Part shown: piece after piece, positions 10,861-22,989 of the stretch | Position numbering within the stretch: the stretch's first letter is position 1 | Layout of the letters: each line of letters starts with the position of its first letter | Origin: Diphasiastrum complanatum | Taxonomy: Eukaryota > Streptophyta > Lycopodiopsida > Lycopodiales > Lycopodiaceae | Length of the DNA stretch: 64,000 nucleotides | NCBI GenBank assembly: GCA_029204225.1 | Contig: CM055092.1 | Span: forward strand, 80,000,838-80,064,837 | Direction: 5' to 3' | The notes under the pieces: model-generated | The model's database searches: none | What the model was told of the DNA's origin: nothing | What the model saw: the letters and a program-made list of their open reading frames with translations, nothing else | Made by a program: the position numbers and the translations under genes

Positions 10861-12364
10861 AGAATGTCATACTTGAAATTTTTTCAGTGGGCTAGAAAAA
10901 AATCAGAAGTGATGCCTTCAATCCTCGAGGTTTTGTCTCTACGAGTCAACATCTTAAAGGAGATTGGTTGAAAGGTGAGTGGAGAAGTCATACACTTGGT
11001 CAATTAAACAGGTAAAAGCTTCGAGCATGGTTGAGGGGTTGGTAAGGAAGGATCCACTATGTTCTACGGTTGCCACATCTTCTTTGGCATGGAGAATTTC
11101 AATTCTCTTGGAGGAGGAGGATGGTGTGGTCACAACTTTTGATGAAGTTATTTGTAGTGGTTTCCAAGAGGGATAGCTAGTTGGACCTGCAAATAGTGAC
11201 CCTTTGGGCATAAATATTGCAAAGGGTATTATGTGCAATGATGATTTTAGTCTCCCTCTTAGCTTTTTCTTCTTTGACCACGAGTTTTTAGAGAGGCTAA
11301 ATTTGTTAAAGACTGGTTTGTTTGACATTAAGATGCCAAAAAATTTCTTGAAATAGTGAGGTATCTAGCTAAGGGAGTTAATTATGATGATAGTTCTTTT
11401 GCGGTGTTTCATGTTGACTTTGAAAGAAAATTGACATTTCAGCCATATTGGGATTTGATCAAAAAGTGTAATGGAGGTAAGAGTATGGAGGGGAAAACTG
11501 GTAATCCAATTGCCTTTATGGGATCTATAGAATCAGTCAAGTCTTACAGATCTACAGTCAAGTCCTTTTCCAAGTGTGGGTGACCTCCATGATATCTACA
11601 ACGTCGACCCTAAAAAAAAAGTGAGTGTCAAACAAGATCTCGATGTTCCATCCTCAAGTTTAGGATACATATTCAAGTCCCCCAACATGATTATAGAAAT
11701 GGAGGGGTCTGGGTCACTGTAGTTTCAAAAGGCAGTACAGAGGGGTTGCACATGGTGCATAAAGATTTAGAGCATTGCTTGGATTAAAGTTTCCTCCTCC
11801 CTCCTTGCTGATTTGGATCCACAACTCTCATATATGTATAGTAGCAAGAATTCGAATGGGTGGGATCCATATATTAGAGTTGGGAAAAGTTCTTGTATTT
11901 TTTTTTTCATTTTCTATCACTCCGTCGTTATCCTTTTCTACTTTGCCCATTTGCCTTTCCGCTCTAAGTTTGGCTTCTTTTACTTCCATATTCTCCTCTA
12001 CCATTTCAGTGTTTGTGTCCCTATTCTTTTTTGGTGAGTTAAAGTTGTGTTGTGTGCACTTGTTTTGGTGTCTTCGTTTTCATTTCCCTGGAAAACCCTA
12101 GTTGGATCACTTGCAAGAGTGTTAAGACATCCTTCCAAACTTTCATCTTTGAGATTTGTTTCATATGTTGTAAGTTTAACTAGATGATCAAACCCATTCT
12201 CATAATGTGTGTCAACTCAAATCTCACAATAATCAGCAGTCTAATCTAGATTGAGTTTGAATATCACCATTATAGAATCTTGAAAATATGTAGCCCATAT
12301 AATCTTGAAACTGAAATCATTGAATGAATCTTGAAAATTGTGTCCATAAGCCACATTGCACATG
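10861..12364. other. Unassigned, probably decayed repeat DNA
   Basis: Frames up to 124 codons occur on both strands (minus 11328-10954, plus 11356-11583), but neither resembles a family I know and they overlap poorly with any gene model. 11880-12100 is T-rich. No splice-consistent gene was found. Confidence 0.3.
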
Positions 12365-12940
12365 CTATTGAGTGTTTGGAGGCGCATTATATGGATGAAA
12401 TGGCAAGTCCGGTGATCGTGGATTAACTATTTTGATGGTGGGCACAGGGCAATGGGCATGCTTCTCCTTGCTGTGGGTCCTGGGAGAATCGATCTCCGCT
12501 GCTGGCAGCAGTCCCCAGCTGCACTGGCAGCTATGGTTAGGGGCCTGGGCTGCCTGATTAGTAGGGTCAATGTCATTGTCTGGTGGCTGACTGTCTTCAA
12601 TTATTTTAGTCTGAGATCTAATAATTTCAGCAGTAATAACTCTGCTGTGAGGTTTGGTTGGTTGCCATTTTGATAAAATCATTTTTCCATATGTCCAATG
12701 TGCAATGAGAAAGTCATTCCCATTTCCCCTCTTCTGGATGGGGAGTCGGTTGTAGTAGGATTGTCCGTTATAGAGCTGGACTTGTCCCTCTGTGGGCAAG
12801 CTTTTCTGGATCAGCAGCTGTAACCTGGCTGACGATTTAACTTGTTGATGGAAGCTAAAAGCCACCTCTCTGGGGTGTAATGAGAGCCTTGCAGGCTCAC
12901 CTCCACAGTCCAATCCATTCGCACTGTCCAGTGTCACCAT
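12365..12940 (-). CDS. Unrecognised 191-codon ORF
   Basis: The frame opens at MVTLDSANGLDCGG and runs 191 codons to a stop. It is rich in Pro, Ser, Gln and Asn, lacks a signal peptide or membrane segment, and has no motif I recognise. The surrounding region has no LTR or exon signals that would explain it. It may be an open remnant of a repeat rather than a gene, and I assign no function. Transcript data from this strand would decide. Confidence 0.25.
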   Translation of the reverse strand: MVTLDSANGLDCGGEPARLSLHPREVAFSFHQQVKSSARLQLLIQKSLPTEGQVQLYNGQSYYNRLPIQKRGNGNDFLIAHWTYGKMILSKWQPTKPHSRVITAEIIRSQTKIIEDSQPPDNDIDPTNQAAQAPNHSCQCSWGLLPAAEIDSPRTHSKEKHAHCPVPTIKIVNPRSPDLPFHPYNAPPNTQ

Positions 12941-14460
12941 GTGAGAGTGTGAGCATGAAGGTGATCCCTTGTCCTTGTCTTATTCTAACTTTCGAGACCT
13001 GCATCATGCCCTGACAAGCAGCTCAGGGTTGCATATAGCTGGATCAGTATATTCTACATTGACAGTGCTGGGCTCCCAAGCATGTGAGCTTCTCCTTAGA
13101 TGGTATGATATATGCTCACCGTTAGATCCTTGGGAGTGACTACTGTCACTGCAGCGGTGGTGTGGAACACGCTGTCACTGCAGTGCAGCGGTGGTGCAGA
13201 AGAAGCTGATCCCATATAGCTCAGCCCTTAACTTGTTGAGTTTCTTTTTGCTCAGTTATTTGTTGAACATCTGGAATCTGTGTCTCTTTTTTAGAGGAGG
13301 CGGTCTCTTCTTTGGTGGCACTTCCATTTGCAGTTGTTTGTTTGGTGGTATTGTCAATTGCTTGCTCGGAGAATATCCGATGGAATAGGAACCGTGCCTC
13401 CACCTGATTAATCTTCCACGTTCAATCTTTTTGAAGAACTATCTCCTTCTCCTTCTCCTCCATATCTCTCATGTTATTGGATTTCCAAGCTCGTTGGATT
13501 CGCTTCTTGTTGCTATCTTTAAAGAAGAAAAGATGGAGAGAGGAAAAGTGAGCTTTGATATTGTGGAGATGTGCTACTTTGTGCACCATAAGATCTTTTG
13601 TGTTTTCTATGAAGGTCTTAGATTTCAATCCTTGCCATTACCAAGTATCAAATAGTAGCAAACAGGCAAGGGCCTTTCCAAGAATAAAAGGGCACTTCAT
13701 GTACTCATTTTTCCATGCTTAATTGAGTGGAGTAAATGATGGGGCAAAGGAGATAGGAAGAACAAGAACGGAGAAGAGAACATGAATATTGAGGAACAAC
13801 TCTCCCATTCTAATCAGCTGCTAGGTGCAAAACCAGTCTAATAGACATCTTATGCTAAAGATAATCATAGCTTTATGCGTTTTGATTGCCCAGCAAGATC
13901 TTAAAAATTAATTCATACTTTAAAAGCAAGAGTACAGTCCGCCGAAGAGATTGGAGATGGTTTGTGTGTGGTACTACTAAAATCAAATTCAATGTGAAGT
14001 ATAGTTCTGAAATAAATGGAAGAGCAGCATGATATCGCGAGTTTCTCAAGCGTCAAAGACAGCCATCGTCTGATCAGAAACTGAGGACTCGTAGACGTCT
14101 GTATTTTGATCAGAGTGAGTATACAAGCGCGATCAAGCAACAATGAAAGTGCATTCAATCACAACCTGCATTCATCTACGTATTACACAAATAAAAACAA
14201 ACTGCTGCAATATTACACTGAAGCACAATACAAATAGCAATTACAACAAATAATGACGACGTAATTGGGAGGCTCAAATAATGCGTCTCATAGACGGAAC
14301 AGCCAACAATCTGTGTTTGAATGATCTATTTATAGATTTCATCCGTGTATTAACTACAATAAATGATTGTCACCTAATTAGGTAAGTCGTTGTACTTGGA
14401 AGTATATGGCTTTTGTGACAATTGTACATAGTGTATACTGTCAACACATAGGGAATGTTG
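12941..14460. other. Unassigned non-coding DNA
   Basis: The words CACTGCAGCGGTGGTG and CACTGCAGTGCAGCGGTGGTG lie close together near 13148 and 13176, a small local duplication. Short minus-strand frames at 13221-13403 and 13422-13628 are Lys/Glu/Thr-rich and not recognisable. Nothing else can be supported. Confidence 0.35.
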
Positions 14461-14880
14461 ACGTGGACGAGGGCGTTGCAAATTCTCTCACTTCGCTTTA
14501 TAAGGGAAGTGGATTTCTCTCACTTTGCAAATTTGGAAAGTTGATGGAAACATTCCTCGTTCAAAGTAGATGACTTTCGGCATTTTTCTCTCTCTTCGAA
14601 ATTTTGCGAAAAAGGCGAAGGTCCCTTTAAAAAGGCGAAGGTGCTCTTAAAAAGGCGAAGGTGTCTTTAAAACAGTTCAACATGAAAAATAGATGACCTT
14701 CGAATATTTTCTCTCCCTTCGCGAACTTTTCGTGAACAAAGTTTAAGGTGTTAAAAACTCTTGAACTTTCGCGAAACTATCGCGAAAAAATCAAGGGTGT
14801 TTAATATAGTTGAACTTTTGCGAAACTTTCGTCCACATTTTGCGAAGTTGTCTCGAACATAGTTCATTTTTGCAGACTGT
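14461..14880. repeat. LTR-like CGAAGGT/TTCGCGAA-rich block
   Basis: It contains three perfect-phase copies of a 20-bp unit (AAAGGCGAAGGT plus eight bases) at 14611-14670. Clustered TTCGCGAA words follow, including TTTCGCGAAA at 14767-14776 and ATCGCGAAAA at 14779-14788. A copia gag-protease remnant starts 300 bp downstream, so this may be part of its 5' LTR; the LTR ends were not found. A similar ACCTTCGTGAAAAA word set occurs in the 3' LTR of the copia element at 45287. Confidence 0.4.
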
Positions 14881-15179
14881 CTAAAAAACAATGTAAATCT
14901 GTAGACTTGTTCTAAATGCAAGTTTTGTGGAAGTCCTTGAAGATGGCCAAGTCTTCAATGACTTCAAGTTATTAAACTTAACATCTGAACTTAAAATTAT
15001 AATAGGATTGGTTACCCTTTGCTGGAGATCACCCGAAAGCCCGTTGTGGACGTTCTTCAAATAAATTGGATGTCTAAGTTTGTAATTCATGCAGGTATCA
15101 GATGAGCAGATGTAGAACCAAAGTTGGTTTCACCTGACCCTAGATCAATGATCAATAAACATGCAGGAAGGATCATGAA

Positions 15180-16075
15180 ATAAAAATTAATCATTCACCA
15201 AGGAGACAATTGTGGGCTTAATTTCCAACAATTCCAAAATGCAATAGATGGAGTCAAAGAGGAAGTAGAAGCTCGTGAACGCTATGACGATAATGGTGAT
15301 TCCGAAAATGCTCTATTTACTCAGAAGAATAAATCTTCTAAGAAGTCTAAGTTTAACAGGTAGTCGTCTAAAAAGAATGAGTCCAAGACAAATGATTAAC
15401 AATCTGAAAAACAACAGAAAAATTCTGGTGATAAGAAACTCTGCAACAGATGCAAAAGATCAGGTCACACAGAAGACAAGTGTTGGTTTTGAAAGAGATA
15501 GCACGCCGCTTCCACCAAGGTTGGAGAGGAAGAGACACTCTTCACCAAAGGCAATGGCAAAGGAGGAGCCAAGTGGAACTTCAACAAAAAGAGCACCATG
15601 GATCAAGGGCAAGGTGAGACAACACCCTCTTATGGTGGTATTCTAAACTCAAGGGCTTTTATTGTGGTAAAAAGGGGTCATTTTGCTAATGAGTGCTATA
15701 AAAAAAAAGAGCAATTAAAAGATAGCAAACAAAGCAACTTTACTAATGATGAAGAAGTTAGTAATGAAGCTGTTAATTCTCTTTGGGTGTCTTCAAGTCT
15801 TATTTCATGTGAAAGTGACAAAGAGTCATGGTGGATCAATAGTGGAGCTAGTTCTCATATCACTAGTCATAAGGATTTCTTTTCTTCCTTAGTCATTTTT
15901 TATGGAGTCAAGCAAGTGATCTACAAGGCAAATGATGGCGAGTGTGTCATTGAAGTTATTGGATCTATTTCTCTTACTCTCTCAAATAACACGAAATCAA
16001 GACTTGAAAATGTATTGTACATTCGTTCACTTTCAAAGGGCCGTCTTACAAATGAGACAATGGACATCAAATAGA
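15180..16075 (+). pseudogene. Ty1/copia gag end and protease remnant
   Basis: Around 15430-15485 translation gives CNRCKRSGHTEDKC, a good CX2CX4HX4C knuckle, followed by a stop. In 15598-16074 a second knuckle is damaged (VVKRGHFANECYKKK, its first two Cys lost). The protease then appears as WWINSGASSHITSHKDFF, where the catalytic Asp of the usual W-x-D-S-G-A motif is Asn. It continues with the normal copia protease to VLYIRSLSKG and then stops; integrase, RT and RNase H are absent. It is an inactive 5' fragment of a copia element. Confidence 0.85.
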
Positions 16076-16079
16076 GTTT

Positions 16080-18430
16080 GATGGAGATGCTTAGCACTAT
16101 GGCGTTAGGGACACCTCTTTTGCTTATATATTGCTAAACTTAGACAATTGTACTTATTGTTTTGTTAGTAGATTTTAAAATTTCCAATATTTGATAATGT
16201 TTGAATCAAAGAATTCTGGCTGTCTTAAGTAGTGTTATCAAAAAAATCCAAAATCTCTTTAATGATTAATCATTGACTATAGGATTAGGGAGAGATCTAT
16301 TATTTCCAACACCCTTATGGAAATAAGAAATTCAGTCATTTATGTCCTCATATGTGCAAGGAGATAAAAGTCCAAGTCTTGACATCAAGGAGAGGATACA
16401 AAATAACAAATAACTCACCACTCGATGCACTGATAAAAGACACAATATACAACTCTTGCTATTGGCCTTCCAATGTCCCAAAGAGCAAAATATTGCTCTC
16501 ACCATAGTTCAAACCTTGCTCTGCATACATGTACAAGGATGTACAAGAGTTTGAGTTTTGCTATTGAAAAGATATTGTTAGTTTTTAGTACCATAGAATA
16601 TTTGAATGTTTTGTCAGGGACTGGCAGTTATTCTGAAAACAAAACTCTATGTGTCTCTATTTTGTTCTTAGTACTTATACAAGAGAAAATGAAAACTTGA
16701 ATTGCAAGGACAGTAAACAAAGACCAGTGTAGCTCTCTTGAGGTTAGCCAAAGGTACCAAAGCCTGCTGCAAATAGCTGTTCATGTATACGAACTTATGA
16801 TGCATTGTCTCACTACACACAAATAAGATATGCACAGGATATAACCGTGACCGAATATCCAACCCTGGTTTTTCCATGTACATTATTATGGTGTTTATTA
16901 AAGAATGATATGGTGAACAGAAATTTGTACATTATGATGTGAATCACCTTACCAAAAGAATCAACGATTTCTATTCTAGCATGCACATTCATTTGGCAGA
17001 CTTCGCAGTGCACAAATTCTCAAAATGTTGAGAGTTTAGTCAACTGAGAATATGAGATGAACATTGTTCCTTCCAAATTCAGATCAAATTACATGACCTG
17101 CACTAAGTTTCAAAGTAGCAATGACTCCAGCATTCACCACTCTTGAAACAAGATGATAGCAAGATCTAGATCAGTCTCACATGAACTCACAACAATCTTT
17201 CAATGGCAAAAAAACAGTTGTAATCCGAAGTGAAGTATCTGTGTGGTCAATTTGCTCTCCAGACAAATACAGATCAAAAGTTGCTAAAAGGAATTAGCTG
17301 GTGATAAACAACTCAAGTAGGACAAAAGTGTGCCAAAGAGCCAAGAGAACCCACTTTATTATTATTATCACATAATCAAACTAGGTTTTGCTTGGGACAT
17401 ATTGAATACAAAATTAACTCTAACCTAGTAGAAGGCAAGTATCACTTGAATTTGAACTGAATTAGTACCATTCTTGCATCCACCAGTATTTATTAAAAGA
17501 TTACATTAATAGATTCATTCTGCAATACTACCATCAGCACATGCATGGGTTTAGTGGTTGTTAACATTCCCCGACACATCTGCCATAATCTGTTACAGCT
17601 AGAACAATTTACACAGTTCTCAACAATGCTAGCTTCCTCTTAGTTGATAGAGACAATGCTACTGCTACAAGGCTAGACACCAATAAAGTGTTGAGCACAC
17701 TATGTTGCATATTCTGACCACACAAGTCGGCTGTGCAAAGAGCGGCATCCATAATGCAGTTTTAAGGTTATCCGACGTATGCCTTGGCAGATCAATTGTC
17801 AGGGGATTTGATCTTCGCATTTGCAGTACTAACTGAAGAGCATAACAGCTTTGTAAAGCTCAAAGCTTGAGAAGTCTTCTTCCCTTGCTTGCGGTATTCA
17901 TCTTCCCTTTCCAGTAACAGGTTTAACTCATTCTACTTATTTAAAAAGAGTTTGTGATCATCTCTAACTTGTCCAAAACTAAAATGAAGCGTAGGGAAAT
18001 TCCGACGAAGGAAAACGAAAACAATGACACGGCCAACAGGAACAAATTTCAGCCATCGCCTTTCTGCAACAAAAAGAGGCGTAAATAGTGCCCTTGTGTA
18101 TGTAAAAATTTCTTGCAGCAGGTTCACAAGACAAAGGCCTGGAATAAAATATTTGAGGTTAGAAATGGATTTCAAGAATCTAGAACTCACTGAGAACAAA
18201 AACTTCATCACCGCAAGAATCCTGCAGCTCGGTGCTTATATCTGATCCGAGAGCTGTGCTTGGTAAGAGAAAACGTTCAGAATGAATGACGCCAAAAAGG
18301 TTACAGTATTGAATATATACAGACAACCCGTTTCATAGATTAAGTACCGGAAAGATTTGGGTGTCACTAGCCATCGACAAAGCTTCTCAGCGAAGCCGAT
18401 CAAGGATCAGATCTACATTGGGGCCGGCCC
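16080..18430. other. Non-coding stretch downstream of the GLOX gene
   Basis: AT-rich, with no frame above 92 codons that resembles a protein and no LTR pair or RNA gene. The part next to 18431 probably contains the GLOX 3' untranslated region. I saw no clear AATAAA on the minus strand there. Confidence 0.5.
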
Positions 18431-20026
18431 TCAGAAGGTTACAAGAACCCAAGTGGATGTTCCTGGGATTCCATTGTGAACAGGAAAAAGCATGTAGTAT
18501 CCGGAAGGAGCAACCACTGCACTGTTGGGAGCCGAGCTGCTGACAGTATATTCGTTGTTATTCATAGTCACAGGTTGAGAAACAGGGAGCTTGAGCTGCC
18601 TCTGGCCTTGAGAGTAGGAATGGGTAGTGAATGGCACACTGCTGAGGATAAGCTCAATGGCAGATGTCAGATTTCCAGGGAGTGAGATGTCTGCTGTAAA
18701 GTTGAAGCCATAGCGGAGCACTGTGGGGGTATTTACAAAGCTAGGCCGCTGGAAGTCATTGCTGGAGTCCAGATAGGCTGGGGAGAAGGCTTCCACTCTG
18801 AGCTCGGTGGGTAATACACCTGTGAAGGTGTAGAACTGGTGGGTGTTGCTACCTGCTATGAGAATTCTGCCATCAGGGAGAAGATTTGCAGTGGAGTGAT
18901 ACACTCTGGGGATGGTGGAGGCTGCCTGCACTTCGAACTGCGAGGTAGAGGGGGTAAACATAACCGGGTTCAAGGCAGGATTGGATGCCGCTTCCCATCC
19001 TTGTGATCCATTCTGCGCTCCGTTCACAATTAGCACTTGCCCTGTGGGCAGAAGAACCATATCTCCCATGTTTCTCCTCGTCGGCATGGTGAGCATCTCC
19101 CAGCTGGCATTATTGGATGTTACCTCCATCCGCCCACATGTCTGCGATGCGCCCAGCTGCAAAGCAGGAGAGGGAAACGCGAGCTTGTTTGATCCTCCAC
19201 AGATTAACACCTCTACAACAGAGAATCCATTGGCATAGTCCAGAGGAAGCATCACCGAGCTGCCAGCACATGGATAGTTGCGAGGCTCTCCAGGGATCAT
19301 GGGAAACTTACGCAGAACAGTGTTGGTGAAGTAATTCAGCAAGATAGATTCCCTATTTGCAAAGATATAGAGATTGCCATCAGGAAGCAGATGAACAAAT
19401 GGATAGTAGTTGTCATTGTATTCATCGTTGGTATCATAGAGAAACTGCAGATAAAATTGGCCAAGACCTTGATCAGGTACAAATTCATAAGTGAAGATGT
19501 TCTTTCCACCTATGGTAATAATCCGACCATCAGGCAGCAGCTGATTAGTGGCATACCATCGCCCATTTAGCAATGCCTTGTCAGATTCAACCCAATCGCA
19601 AATTCCCCCAGGTTGGCATGGCGAGAAATATCTCACCTTCTTGAAGCCTTCGTAGTCTCCTCCAGTTTGCATGAGTGTGCCATTGGGAAGGAATGCTCCC
19701 GAACTGCACCATGTGTCTGTGAAAATGAAGAGAGGTCTGACCGTGTTGCTGGCGATGTCGAAGAGCACAGAGTGAGCAGAACAGTCGTGGTTGGAGACGA
19801 GATCTTGGGGATTGTCGCGGCAGATTCCGTTAGTGAGATTGATCTGCGATGGACCGATGTTGGTTCTGTCCAGGAAGACGACGGTGTTGAAGTGCGTGAC
19901 TGCAGTATGCATCGATGCAATGCCTGCATTCTGAAGAAGTATGTCGAATTTCCCCGGCTGCGCCGTCGCTCGAAAGCTCGCTAGGCTTAAAGCTAAGATT
20001 AGCACCAAAACTTCTGGCAGCTTCAT
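18431..20026 (-). CDS. GLOX: Aldehyde oxidase GLOX-like (glyoxal oxidase family, copper radical oxidase)
   Basis: A single-exon gene for a 531-residue secreted oxidase. Known enzymes of this family oxidise aldehydes (glyoxal type) or alcohols with O2 to give H2O2 in the wall or apoplast, using one copper and a Cys-Tyr radical. I chose the ATG at 20026 because it begins a clear signal peptide (residues 1-22, hydrophobic, cleavage after ATA). An upstream in-frame ATG at 20230 would add 68 residues before it. All expected copper-radical ligands are present: Cys107 (TDTWCSSGAF), Tyr158 (GRWYATNQLLPDG), Tyr376-His377 (RVYHSTANLLPDG) and His469 (PFTTHSYSQG). Repeated LPDGR/GG motifs are the blades of the beta-propeller, and a C-terminal immunoglobulin-like domain (DUF1929 type) follows. 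Six N-glycosylation sequons fit secretion. A TATATATAT run near 20361-20370 may be the TATA box. The frame is intact, unlike all transposon frames nearby. Confidence 0.95.
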   Translation of the reverse strand: MKLPEVLVLILALSLASFRATAQPGKFDILLQNAGIASMHTAVTHFNTVVFLDRTNIGPSQINLTNGICRDNPQDLVSNHDCSAHSVLFDIASNTVRPLFIFTDTWCSSGAFLPNGTLMQTGGDYEGFKKVRYFSPCQPGGICDWVESDKALLNGRWYATNQLLPDGRIITIGGKNIFTYEFVPDQGLGQFYLQFLYDTNDEYNDNYYPFVHLLPDGNLYIFANRESILLNYFTNTVLRKFPMIPGEPRNYPCAGSSVMLPLDYANGFSVVEVLICGGSNKLAFPSPALQLGASQTCGRMEVTSNNASWEMLTMPTRRNMGDMVLLPTGQVLIVNGAQNGSQGWEAASNPALNPVMFTPSTSQFEVQAASTIPRVYHSTANLLPDGRILIAGSNTHQFYTFTGVLPTELRVEAFSPAYLDSSNDFQRPSFVNTPTVLRYGFNFTADISLPGNLTSAIELILSSVPFTTHSYSQGQRQLKLPVSQPVTMNNNEYTVSSSAPNSAVVAPSGYYMLFPVHNGIPGTSTWVLVTF

Positions 20027-20230
20027 CTGATGATACTCAGGAAATGAAGCTCCGCAATATATTTGAACCTTGACAAAATCCGAGCTGCTACCTGCAGTAG
20101 CCGATGAGGAAAAGTTAGGCATGCCCGGCAGACAAAGTAGACAATCTATAGCAACAAAGCATGATTGAAGAGAGTCTAACTCTGGTTCAAGGATGGACAA
20201 TCTATGATTTAATTCACTTGAAAACAACAA

Positions 20231-21914
20231 ATCAATGCAACGTTGCAGTAACTATGATAAATTTGTTCATTGTTCTCTTAAACTTCTTGGCGCCAGCTCT
20301 TGCACTGATTTTCTGTCCAACATTCATTGACAGGTAGGTAGAGTCAAGTTCAGTATCGGATATATATATTCACAAGATACATCACTATGAAGCAGTAGAC
20401 TATATTCGAGAAACAAAACTGGAATGCTTCCACATTTTCTTGAAAAACTCATATTGACCATTGAGCTGCTGGCCATGAGCGAGAAGTTTTTCTTTCTCCT
20501 TTATGTCCTTACTGTGTGGCAGATTAGAACAGATTACTCCTGAACTCAAGGAGAGGAACGAAAGTCTTAAACACAGGAGATAATTGAAAGAGAAAACATG
20601 AAAAGACTCTATCATCGAGCGGCATTTGCTTGAGGAACTACTCATGTTGTTGAGCTGCTCATTGAATCCTTGGATTTTTCTTGTAGATCATCTAGCTGCT
20701 TAGAAAAGCTAACCACAAAGCTATGTTTCGGATTATTCATCAACTTACCAGCTCAATGGACCCTTATTGCAGCTATGAAGGAGATCAGCAAAGAACCCAA
20801 TCAAGAAAGCGAGCAAGGAAACCTTCCGTTTTGATAGAGACTACATACACATTCGTTACACCCAGCAATGCAGTTTTTTAGTGAAGTTCGTGCAGACTGC
20901 GAACCCACAATGAATTCTTCCTGTTCTCAAGAGCTGGATTAGTTCAACGTATTCACTTGCATTTCTCAGAAGCTGGAATATTCCAGTTCATTCATCACTG
21001 CATGTGTGTATCAGCTGTCAATAAGAGAGCTAGAAAGCCAGGATGAATCCATGAGAAAGTGTAGCTACTAGATGCTACACAATCAAAAGCTTAATAAAGA
21101 GCTTCCACAAGATTTTAGCAGCTTGTTACTATACAATAAAAAGCCGAATGCTAGCTTCCAAAGGTTTAGCTTTGAAGTAAAGAGGGTCTCACCCACAGAA
21201 AGTCCAAAACTGAAAATGGGCTGACAAAGCTTTAAAACAGCAACGCGGCTTGTGACAAATATAGAGAGCTCAAAGCCTAATTCGAAGGAAGGGAGAACTT
21301 AGAAGGAAGGTGAGTCCAGACAGCAACAACCGTTTTGGAAAATTGGAGTTTCCTACGAAGGTGGCACATGGAGTGCTAGCCTTTCTTTTCCCTCCATTTG
21401 TTAGAAGTTGTGAGCTTGGACTCTTGCCTTAGCTTTTGATGGTTATGGTCATTTTCTTGTGTGGCATGCAAGAGAGACATGTTCTTGCTCTTGGTGAAGC
21501 AACTAACTCTAGGTGAATGAACGCCTCAATGTGCACAACATCTAAGTACTATTGCTCTTGGACATCTCGAATTGGGTTCACTTCCTCCATGTGCATCTAG
21601 ATCTTGGTAAGTTTTTAAAAGTTCAGTCCACGAAAGAAGACAGATAGAGAGGGGCATGGGGAGGGATGCAGGAGGAATGGTTGAAGTTGTCGTTTAGGGT
21701 TACCCTAAAATCGTAGAGTGCTACTTACGACAATTATCGTCTAATAATCAACACTTGAGATTTGCATTTGTCCCATAAGCAAATCTTGAAATGAAACTCA
21801 CATCTATAATGTCATCAACAAAACACATCATCAACCAAACCAATATTAGAGTTCTGTGGTTAAAAAAACGAAGATAAAATGGGTGAAAACCCTACAGTGG
21901 GGTAGGAATAGGAT

Positions 21915-21916
<2 letters not shown>
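20231..21916. other. Upstream region of the GLOX gene, no other gene seen
   Basis: The nearest 350 bp probably hold the GLOX promoter and 5' untranslated region. A frame of 81 codons at 20645-20400 (minus) is not recognisable. Nothing else is supported. Confidence 0.4.

Positions 21917-21968
<52 letters not shown>
21917..21968. repeat. (AG)n microsatellite
   Basis: About 26 uninterrupted AG units. Confidence 0.97.
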
Positions 21969-21969
<1 letters not shown>

Positions 21970-22335
21970 AAGTCTTAGATAATTTTATTGGTCCACGTGT
22001 ATTTCAGGGTTTGACCAATGTTGTTGGTCAACTAGATTTCTAGGATGGACACCCTGCACTTTAATTCATCCCATAGTGAACCTTTTGTTTTCTCTAAATA
22101 TAATGTTTACTTTAATCTTGTTCAAAACATGTGAAATGTGGTCACTTTCAAAATGAAAAGCATGAAGAACTAGAGTTTTTGTCATGCCCACAATTGGACA
22201 GATCTCGGAGTAATGTCTCGTAAGGAGGTCAATATGCCAATCTCGACTCGTAAATTTATTATGGCTAATGGGAGCCCTCACGGTACTAAAGTCACAATTA
22301 ATGGTTTAAAGGTCTAAAATGTACGATGGTGGATA

Positions 22336-22389
22336 CCAAGATATGCCTAGTTACCGGTACCACCAAGATATGCCTAGTTACTGGTACTA
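22336..22389. repeat. Two-copy 27-bp tandem repeat
   Basis: CCAAGATATGCCTAGTTAC followed by YGGTACYA occurs twice in direct succession (starts 22336 and 22363), with one or two differences. Confidence 0.85.
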
Positions 22390-22453
22390 ACAGTAACTCA
22401 CAGGGGGAAGTGGATGATGTGGCCTGATTATGCTACTGAGGTGCTCTAGTGAG

Positions 22454-22832
22454 TGTTGGATTATTATCTTTATCACTCTAATCTGATTTTTAATCTACAT
22501 TCATTAATATATCTAGTTGTTGCAAATTTACTCGCATTATTGCACAGACTGCAAAAATACACGAAAATAGCAAAGCAGGTTCACGGCCTCTTACGTTTGC
22601 CTATGAGCTCACGACCTTTCACTGTCTCTTGTGGGCACTTATGTTTACTTACTAGCTTACATTTTACGTTTTCTAATGAGCTTAAGGCTTCATGATCATT
22701 TACGAGCATATATAGTATGGTTCGAATTTGATAGGCGTAGTCATGCATTGAAGAAGATTTATTCCATAGAGCCCGAAATTTGCATCTATTTAATACAGTT
22801 TTTGTTGTCAAGCTTCTTTTCTTTTTTCAACA
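22454..22832 (+). repeat. 5' LTR of the gag-only copia element
   Basis: It starts TGTTGGATTATTAT and ends TTTTTTCAACA, with the PBS immediately after. Its first 250 bp align with the 3' LTR from 23543. Confidence 0.85.
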
Positions 22833-22844
22833 TAGTATCCGAGC
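22833..22844 (+). promoter_or_regulatory. Primer-binding site, initiator tRNA-Met type
   Basis: TAGTATCCGAGC matches the copia PBS TGGTATCAGAGC at 10 of 12 bases and abuts the LTR end. Confidence 0.75.
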
Positions 22845-22989
22845 TATTCTTGGTTTAAGATCATTCAATCTATTCAGAGTGATTCCAATTAGAGTGTTGC
22901 ATAGTAATAATATTCTGATATTATTGAAAATATCTTTCAATCTTAGGTCGTTGACAGATTAGACTTAGTAGATTGACTTCCATATGGAT

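Noticed and set aside
10954-11583. Two opposite frames of 124 and 75 codons as genes
   Set aside because: They resemble no family known to me, have no supporting splice or promoter signals and lie in repeat-like DNA.
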